From Periplaneta americana (taxonomy: Eukaryota > Arthropoda > Insecta > Blattodea > Blattidae), in the NCBI RefSeq assembly GCF_040183065.1, contig NW_027185502.1, positions 3,933,501 through 3,997,500 of the forward strand: 64,000 nt of DNA. The letters run 5' to 3'. Below, piece after piece: positions 57,313 to 64,000 of this stretch. Both the position numbers and the translations under genes were made by a program. The notes under the pieces were generated by a model, which was not told where the DNA came from, did no database searches, and worked only from the letters and a program-made list of their open reading frames with translations. Position 1 is the first letter of the stretch, and every line of letters begins with the position of its first letter.

Positions 57313-59010
57313 ACAACAACGTAAGCAACAAGCACCTGATTGGATTCAACAAAGAAAAACTAACCCAACTACATATAACTGGATCGAAGGTGATTTGAAA
57401 CATTGTAATTTTTCATTTCCTCCTGCTGACTATACACGCTTTTCAAATATGTTATGTGTTGACTTATTTGAAGAGTTCTTTGATGATGAGACACTAAAAT
57501 ATCTTGTCAAAGAGACTCAGCACTATACACATTTTCTAACTGAAACGGATCCTCAAATTACCATGTCAGATTTGCGGTGTTTCTTCGGTATTTTGATTCT
57601 AAGTGGGTATAATACTTTGTCTTCTAAAATGCTGTATTGGGAAACTCATGAAGATGTAAAAAATACCATGGTCAGCAATTCAATGAGAAGAAATCGGTTT
57701 CTCCAGATACAGAGATTTTTACACTTTGCTGATAACACAGCACCGAATAGTGAAGATAAAGTGTGGAAAATTCTCCCACTTATGGACAGACTAAAGAAAA
57801 AATGCCTGGCTAATTTTGTACCTACTGAATCATTATCTTACGTAGCAAACCCGTAAGGTTTGGGTATAAAGTGTGGTGTCTAAATACTAGTGATGGATAT
57901 TTGGTTGATTTTGACTTGCATCAGGGCAAGAGCGAGCGTGGTGACAGTGATTATGACAGTTTATTTGGCAAAGCTGCGTCTCCATTAGTGCTCATGCTGG
58001 ATGAACTACCAACCAAACGTGTACCCTTCACCATTTACATGGACAACTTGTTTACAGGAGTGAATTTATTCGCTTACCTGAAACATTTAGGATATGGTGC
58101 AGTTGGTACCGTAAGACAGAACAGAGTACCAAAGTCATGTCCATTAGCTGATAAGAAAGTTTTCTCCAAGGAAATCAGGGGCAAGTTTCAGCATATTATT
58201 GAACACAACAATGGTATAATTTTTGTGAGATGGATGGATAATTCTATTGTTACAATTGCATCAAACAGCACTGGACTTGCCCCAGTAGGAAATGTGAAGA
58301 GATACTCACTGAAAGACAAGAAGAATATTATGGTACCTCGTCCAGACTGCATTGCAAAATACAATTCCAATATGGGAGGAACAGATATCATGGACAAAAG
58401 GATTGCGCAATACCGTATCGGTATTCGATCCAAAAAGTGGTATTGGTCCATTGTCACTTGGCTCTTAGATATGGCCGTAATGAACTCATGGTTTCTCTAC
58501 AAGAAAATCCACAAGGGAACATCGCAGCTTGACTTCCGAAGAGAAATTGTCCAAGTGTATCTAACGCGCAATAGTGTCCCACAGAAATCTCCTGGAAGAG
58601 TAAATCTTTCCCGACAAAATTTATCAGATTTGCGATTTGATGGACTCAATCATTTTGTTGCTCACTGCAATAGAAGATGTGCTGGAGAAGAATGCAAGTA
58701 ATTTGGCCGGACAATGTGTCAGAAATGCAATGTAGGCTTGTGTCTGACCTGTTTCGCTAAATACCATACACAATGAACTGAATGTAGAATTTCAAGCCTC
58801 ATTATTGTAGCATAGGCTATCTTTGTATTTTTTGTGTAATGATAGTAGTGTAAGCGCCCAGTGATACCATATGGTATCAGCTAATATCTAATAGATTATA
58901 TTATCTTTTTTTCAGAAATGTGGCTTTTCCTTAATTCTTACATCCTAAATACGATAATTTCATAAATATAACAAAAAAATTGAATAACTTTTTTTCTGGG
59001 TGCTAACGGG
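56228..59010 (+). mobile_element. piggyBac element (2783 bp) inside the tandem array
   Basis: Ends CCCATTAGCGCCCA and TGCTAACGGG form a 14-bp inverted repeat (CCCRTTAGCRCCCA). The right flank is TTAA (59011-59014), continuing the array unit as CAGATTTTTATG. The left flank is CTCCTAT, which in other units continues TTAACAG, so TTAA is absent on the left. The palindrome GATACCATATGGTATC occurs at 56605 and 58863, with a degenerate copy next to the left TIR at 56244, each beside GCGCCCA. The gene inside is a piggyBac-like transposase. Confidence 0.95.
56444..58776 (+). pseudogene. piggyBac-like transposase, first catalytic Asp deleted
   Basis: Exon 1 (56444-56460, MDVQYV) joins through a GT/GTAAGC donor and TTATTCCAG acceptor to exon 2 at 56801, DGLTLSEFLDIIEANDD, the family N-terminus. 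A Gln/Arg-rich segment (57060-57340) contains three imperfect repeats, with a shift near 57003 and a TAG at 57282. The core begins RFSNMLCVDLFEEFF and RCFFGILILSGYNTLSSKML. At 57840-57858 LSY jumps to RFGYKVWCLNTSDGY: the SxDExMIPxxGRH block with the first catalytic Asp (Asp268 in the original piggyBac) is gone, with a frameshift. The second Asp lies in IYMDNLFTGVNLFAYL and the third in NMGGTDIMDKRIAQYRIGIR. The end has a Cys-rich finger, HCNRRCAGEECK, then an in-frame TAA at 58699 and MCQKCNVGLCLTCFAKYH to 58776. Such transposases cut at TTAA without leaving scars; this one cannot be active. Confidence 0.92.
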
Positions 59011-59690
59011 TTAACAGATTTTTATGAAATTTTACATACAAGTAGCATATATGTTTTGTATACAAGCTCTGATTACGTTCGTATAAGGGGAACTACCCCT
59101 TACAGGGGGCGCAATTAAACAAAATTAGTAACTTTTCTCCTGTTTAACAGATTTTTATGAAATTTTAAAAAGTAGTTACAGGTAGCATGTATGTTTTGTA
59201 TACAAGCTCTCGCTACGTTGGTATAAGGGGAACTATCCCTTATAGGGGGGCGCAATTAAACAAAATTAGTAACTTTTCTCCTATTTGATAGATTTGCATG
59301 AAATTTTACAAAACAGTTACAAGGAACATATATGTTTTGTATACAAGCTCTGATTACGTTGGTATAAGGAGAACTACCCCTTTTAGGGGGCACAATTAGA
59401 CAAAATTAGTAACTTTTCTCCTATTTAACAGATTTTTACGAAATTTTACAAAGTAGTTACAGGTAGCATGTATGTTTTGTATACAAGCTCTCATTACGTT
59501 GGTCTAAGTGTAACTACCCCTTATAGGGGGGCGCAATTAGACAAAATTAGTAACTTTTGTCCTATCTAACAGATTTTTATGAAATTTTATACAGTAGTTA
59601 CACTTAATACATTTGTTTTGTGTACAAACTCTGTTTACGTTGGTATGAACAGAAGTGCCCCTTACAGGGGGATGCATTTAGACAAAATAT
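59011..59690. repeat. 140-bp tandem array, right half
   Basis: Continuation of the array after the piggyBac. Unit marks lie at 59048, 59188, 59329, 59469 and 59609, again 140-141 bp apart. Units on this side are more diverged from each other than those on the left, and the last one fades near a G-run at 59694. Confidence 0.95.
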
Positions 59691-59694
59691 TATG

Positions 59695-60785
59695 GGGGGG
59701 GGGGGGAATATAACATTTTAGGTACTATTGCACCTTTTGGACACTCCGAAAGCTTATTTGGTACATAATTAACAAGCTGTCATCTTGAATTCCCTGAATT
59801 ATACTGCGGAAGCAGATTCGGTTCACAGGTATTGAAATAACTGCAACCGAGAAAAATTGCACTACTGCACCTCGAAAGAATAGTGCTAATAAATTATTAC
59901 TTCCGCAAATCTGCGCAGCTTAAGACTAGATTTTAAATAGAGGTAAATAGTGGATGAAGTGAAAAAAAATCATTTTTGGACGAACCAAAGGGGTTTTTTT
60001 TTTCTCTACCTTAGCAAAGTCTGCACTCAATGGTTGTATTTATATTTTGTCCCGTGTCCATTCATGCTAATTTGACATGCTATAATAACATTAAATGTAA
60101 CAAAAACAAACAGTGTTACATACCCAAAGAACTACTTGACATGTTGATACCAAATATGAATGGAATCGACCACTTACAACAGAGTTACAGCACAAGGAAA
60201 ACGGCAGACTCGCGGCGCTTGCTGAGTAAGAATGCTGGGTGGCGAAATGTGGCATGTTACCGGCTTCTTATCTCGCTATGCAGCCACCTCCGCTGATTAA
60301 GATTATCAATTCAGTGTTACTCAGCTATATAGGAAAAATAATTTAAGGGTTTAATTTCATTTTTTTACATGTCATTTTTCTCCATTTGTCCTCCTAAATA
60401 TGGATTTTAGACCACTGCGCGACGGTTGAGAAATGTAAACATAACGCACACGACTGATTTTGAAGACGTCTCGGGAAGTTTGATTCCTTGGATGTAAGTT
60501 TACCGGTTACCTCTTTAAAATATTAAGGTGGGAGGGAAATATTTCTATTTGCCTGAATAAAATGCTTGTAGCACGACAAATAGAGTTTTTTTATATAATT
60601 AAGTTGATTTGTGTGACGTAAAATAAGTTAATAATTTTTTTCGCATTGCTTATGTTCACCGAATATTTAATTGAAATTAAATTGAAAGATATATATTATT
60701 TTAATGTGCCGAAGTACATATGATATTTCCATGCAGGTATTCTGCGTCATCATACGATGAAAGAGTAATGGAACGGAGAAAAATT
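59695..60785. other. Unassigned sequence
   Basis: No gene is supported. The 88-codon frame at 60030-60296 lacks a domain. Homopolymer runs (G near 59694-59706, T near 59993) border it. Confidence 0.4.
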
Positions 60786-60789
60786 CTCT

Positions 60790-60872
60790 CCGGCGCCGGG
60801 ATTTCAACCCGGGTTTTCAGCTCTACGTGCTGATGCTTTATCCACTAAGCCACACAGGATACCCACCCCGGC
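60790..60872 (-). repeat. tRNA-like SINE head (anticodon position GTA)
   Basis: The minus strand reads GTGTGGCTTAGTGGATAAAG (A box), stem TCAGC/GCTGA with loop ACGTAGA, and CCGGGTTGAAATCCCGGCGC (B box and T-arm), bounded by GGCGCCGG on both sides. As in the 54143 unit, position 33 is C. It is most likely a SINE head, not a tRNA-Tyr gene. The palindromic CCGGCGCCGG flanks are unusual. Confidence 0.6.
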
Positions 60873-60874
60873 GC

Positions 60875-61705
60875 CGGACAGAATCGTCTCAGATTAAGTT
60901 CCAACTCTTGGGTTCCCTCTAGTGGCCGCCCTCTGCACTACGTCATAGATGTCTATGAACGTAGGACTGAAGTCCACACATGTGATGAGGTGCACTCATT
61001 ATGAGTGACTAGTTGGCCGGGATCCGACGGAATAAGCGCCGTCGTAAATTGAAAGAGTTTAAAAATCTTATTATTTGTAATTTTGTTCGTTTAACATAAA
61101 ATAACAAATCATATTTTTATTTTTGCCTGTAGAGTTTTAAATGTTGTAAAATCTTGTTTTTACAACGTGAACTAAGTATCATTATTGTGTTAGTTCTGAG
61201 AATATTCAATTGAAATGGGAGTGTACAAATATTTCTTAATCTTTTAATTTTATTCTGAAATAAGCGCACGTTATTGTCTGTGCGCTCTGAATATTTAATT
61301 AAAATTAGGTTTTAGAGTTTACTTTCAATTTTTTTTTTATTTTGTTTAACGTGAAGTGAGCAGTGTTCATTCCCCTTTCTTTAAGACAGTATAATACAAA
61401 ATTTAGACTCTATATCATCAGTATTTTTCTTATAGGTTTAAAACAATGTACGTGGCAATAACCTGCAACTTCCCTGTTCGTAACAAGCCAGGTGAAGGGA
61501 TTGTTCAGAGCAAGAGAGAATTACGTGTACTTCCTATTGATTACACAGCGTTGCACTATCTCGTAATTCTTGTATTTTAATATTCACATTTTTATGGTAA
61601 ACTATTCAAAAGACAGAAAAATTGTATTTGACTTCTTTTGTTGCTCTTTACTAAAGGAATTATCCACCAGAATTAATGACATTACTTACGGTTCATATTG
61701 TACAG
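60875..61705. other. Unassigned sequence
   Basis: AT-rich; nothing recognised after the SINE body, which may extend to about 61040. Confidence 0.4.
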
Positions 61706-62280
61706 GGTGATTCAGACCACCCGTAACAGTCTTTTATTTCGGAAACTAGTGCATTAAAATTTTCCAGAAAAAAATATTTATCACTAAACCACATGTGAAC
61801 TATCACTTGAGCTTAATTTCATGAGTCAACTCTAATAGGAAGTAGGGTCAGTGGCGTATCAATTTAAAATTTCAAATGGGAGTCTGGGTCAAATAGGGTA
61901 CCATTTGATAGAGCGCTTCAAAACAAACAACTTTCATAGGAAACGTTTTTATTAATTCATACTCTTTCAATGAGAAAACGTATGAAAACAAAATGGGTGA
62001 TTCGAACCACAAGTAAGTCGTTTACTTCGGAATCTAGTGCATTAAAACTTTCGAGAAAAAATATTTATAACTAAGCCACATGTGAACTTTCACTTGAGCT
62101 TAATTTCATCAGTCAGCTTTAAAAGGAAGTAGGGTCAGTGGCGTATCACTTTCAAATTTCAAATGGGAGTCCAGGTCGAATAAGGTTCCATTTGATAGAG
62201 CTCTTCAAAACAAACAACTTTCATAGGAAACGTTTTTACCAATTCCTACTCTTTCAATGAGAAAACGTACAAAAATATAA
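61706..62280. repeat. Two-unit ~286-bp direct repeat
   Basis: The unit from GGTGATTCAGACCACCCGTA (61707) recurs from GGTGATTCGAACCACAAGTA (61994). Shared blocks include CACTTGAGCTTAATTTCAT, GGAAGTAGGGTCAGTGGCGT and TTCATAGGAAACGTTTTTA; identity is about 88%. The GGTGATTCxxACCACxxGTAA start resembles a Tc1/mariner terminus, and a relic of that group follows. Confidence 0.85.
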
Positions 62281-62369
62281 TGTCATCAAAATAGAGAAAT
62301 GTTGCAAGACAAAAATGTAAACAAGACAATTATTAATGTTGATATTTTACTGAAAGACTGGACAATTCC

Positions 62370-62545
62370 ATTAATTTTTATAAATGTTCAAACTGTCTGC
62401 CGTTCTGAGCAGCACACACCTGTACTCTTCCTCTAACACTGTCAGTGACTCCTAACACTTGGCGTGGTCAAGTGACTGGCAGGTCTCCCGGATTCGCTGT
62501 TTTATGTTATCTCTTATTGTGGGACAGTCTTGATAAACGATGTTT
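62370..62545 (-). pseudogene. Tc1/mariner-type transposase tail, inverted
   Basis: The minus strand reads NIVYQDCPTIRDNIKQRIRE, TCQSLDHAK, then after a break VRGRVQVCAAQNGRQFEHL. This is the C-terminal end of the transposase whose middle is on the plus strand just downstream. The amino acids NIVYQDCPT occur at both edges, so the tail was inverted and placed upstream of the body. Confidence 0.7.
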
Positions 62546-62594
62546 TTTTAATCGTCCCTAAAAATAGAATATTGTCAGGTAAAATCTGATGGTT

Positions 62595-63062
62595 TCATCG
62601 CTGTATTCTTTACACAGATGAAGCGATATTCAAGAGCAATGGTGATGTCAATATCCATAATGGTCACTACTGGTCTCAAGTCAGTCCTCTCTGACTGAGA
62701 GAAATGGACAACCAGCACCGGTGGAGTGTCAGTGTGACATCTTCGGACACTGAATGATTGGACCTTATTTCTTTGAAGGTGCTCTGAATAGTGTCATGTA
62801 TGCTGACTTCCTGAAGAACATCCTCAACCAACTTTGGAGGACGTACCGCTGGCAACACGAGTAGTAATGTGGCTTCAGCAGGATGGTTACCCAGCTCATT
62901 TCTCTTTGGTGGCACGTGATATAGCCAATCAGCTCTTCGCTGGGTGATGGATTGGGAGATGCGGTTCTGTGGCATGGCCAGCACTATCTCCTGACTTCAA
63001 TCCTTTGGATTTCTATTCTTGGGGACGGTTAAGAAATATCGTCTATCAAGATTGTCCCACGT
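62595..63062 (+). pseudogene. Tc1/mariner-type transposase, central and catalytic part
   Basis: Frames give LYTDEAIFKSNGDVNIHNGH with one catalytic Asp (about 62610), then a shifted GPYFFEGALNSVMYADFLKN, and from 62867 MWLQQDGYPAHFSLVARDIA with the second Asp in the QDGxPAH block. After a TGA this continues WIGRCGSVAWPALSPDFNPL and DFYSWGRLRNIVYQDCPT with the third acidic residue. The N-terminal DNA-binding helices are missing. Stops at 62697 and within the second block make it inactive. Tc1/mariner enzymes insert at TA. The C-terminal tail lies inverted upstream (62370-62545). Confidence 0.8.
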
Positions 63063-63157
63063 GACAGTTATTTACTTAACAAGGCCCTTTCATTTAAATT
63101 ACTTTAAACAGGTGTATAACATTAGATAAACTTCTAACTCCATACAGAAAATATGTG
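63062..63157. repeat. Dispersed repeat, copy 2 (partner at 23726)
   Basis: Matches 23726-23826 in the same orientation. It starts exactly where the Tc1/mariner frame ends (after ATTGTCCCACGTGACAG), so it may be the element's 3' flank. Confidence 0.75.
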
Positions 63158-63159
63158 CG

Positions 63160-63868
63160 GGTCATTCCATAGTGACACACGTAACATTTTTTAAGTACCT
63201 AACTATGATCTTCACAGGATATTTAATTAAATACTTAGTAATTCATGAAAAAAACATTACTGTCTTTTAACATAAGTATTCCTAAATATAAACACAAATT
63301 CTTAATGAAAAGGAATAATTAATAGTGCAAAAAAATATTAAATATTGTATGGTGTGACACACGAACATTTTCTTGCCACTAGATTTATTACCAAAATGGA
63401 AAATGTTCATATTATTGTGCCAAATGACATAAATGCATTCAGTTGTTTTCCAAACAATTAAGACACTTGTGTAGTACATGTAACTGCTAAATCACGAAAT
63501 TAAAAAAAAAAAACTAACAGTGCCATTAAGAAACAAAATATTGCAAATGTGTTGTGACACATGTTGGTTACTAATTGTTTTAAATGCACTATAAATACAT
63601 CACTTCTTGTGGAAGACTTATACACTATGCCTACGGTTCTTATTATACAAAACAACACTATATTGCACTAAAATACACTTTTAAATTGAAATATCCATGG
63701 TTGTTTACAGCCATATGTGGTGATATTTCCTGTGTAATGTCATGTGACGAATATACCAATATGTCAACCATTTGTAGTACTTCCCTTCCTTGGACATCAC
63801 AGACACTTTCAATTCTTCGCCACCACAAGATTTTGTAACTTCATATGTAGCCTATTTTTGACGTCTTT
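63160..63868. other. Unassigned sequence
   Basis: No gene recognised; AT-rich with scattered short frames on both strands. Confidence 0.4.
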
Positions 63869-63869
63869 T

Positions 63870-64000
63870 TTTTACTTGGTCATTTAACGACACTGTATCA
63901 ACCAGTAGGTTATTTAGTGTCAATGGGATTGGTGATAGCAAAATGGTATTTGGCGAGATGAAGCCGAGAATTCGCCATAGATTACCTGACATTCGCCTTA
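63870..64000 (-). repeat. SINE-like repeat cut by the window edge
   Basis: TTTACTTGGTCATTTAACGA, GGTGATAGCAAAATGGTATT and GCCATAGATTACCTGACATT match, from memory, a common insect repeat whose complete form ends in a tRNA-like head on the opposite strand. That head would lie just beyond the window, so the class cannot be confirmed here. Confidence 0.5.

Noticed and set aside
57167..57403. Poly-Leu/Ser minus-strand frame
   Set aside because: It is the antisense of the CAA/CAG-rich part of the piggyBac gene.
55337..59690. CRISPR-like array
   Set aside because: Units are contiguous 140-bp tandem repeats without unique spacers, in a eukaryotic genome.
60790..60872. tRNA-Tyr gene
   Set aside because: Also C at position 33, weak acceptor pairing and repeat context.

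Overview
The window looks like a stretch of insect nuclear genome from a large, AT-rich, transposon-loaded genome. The repeat families I recognise (a YADD LINE ending in an arginine-rich tail, tRNA-headed SINEs, a repeat ending at the right edge, CGGBP1-like hAT elements) are ones I associate with cockroaches and termites (Blattodea). That assignment rests on recollection of families and not on a search. I see no complete host gene, rRNA, CRISPR array or bacterial-type operon. The one credible host exon is a short GC-richer segment at 23954-24175.

Region by region. 1-13.4 kb: old debris, including a DUF7869-like pseudogene, three LINE fragments, two copies of a dispersed ~750-bp repeat (one carrying a perfect 195-bp hAT MITE), a Helitron relic, a MITE-like palindrome and two copies of a ~275-bp repeat. 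13.4-19.2 kb: a non-autonomous hAT, a 173-bp MITE, a Mutator-like transposase pseudogene, a LINE RNase H end and a hAT tail. 21-26.4 kb: a LINE 5' end, the candidate host exon, two palindromic MITEs and a CGGBP1-like fragment. 27.9-34.9 kb: two nearly intact elements only 254 bp apart, a P-type (THAP) element of 3856 bp with a four-exon gene and a CGGBP1-like hAT of 2846 bp, both with target-site duplications. 35-45 kb: a SINE, a multicopy arthropod gene relic, a pogo/Tigger element with 19-bp perfect inverted repeats, another SINE and a LINE. 45.3-53 kb: a nest in which a second Tigger fragment abuts a minus-strand gene relic that is split by a ZMYM-like hAT (46863-49637) and by a 2.9-kb foldback element with 0.8-kb arms (49917-52817). 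53.2-64 kb: a MITE, an inverted pair of tRNA-like SINE heads, a 140-bp tandem array interrupted by a piggyBac element, a rearranged Tc1/mariner element and a SINE at the edge.

The elements do not form a joint pathway; they record successive insertions. Every transposase here carries frameshifts, nonsense codons or deletions, so autonomous activity is not expected, although TIRs and duplications are well kept. The most informative objects are the foldback element with its outward-facing THAP exon, the hAT/MITE parent-offspring pair, the piggyBac that inserted at TTAA within a satellite and lost one copy of it, and the repeated subterminal motifs shared by several elements. Coordinates of TIRs and duplications were read by eye from the sequence; similarity-based family calls are from memory of the families.
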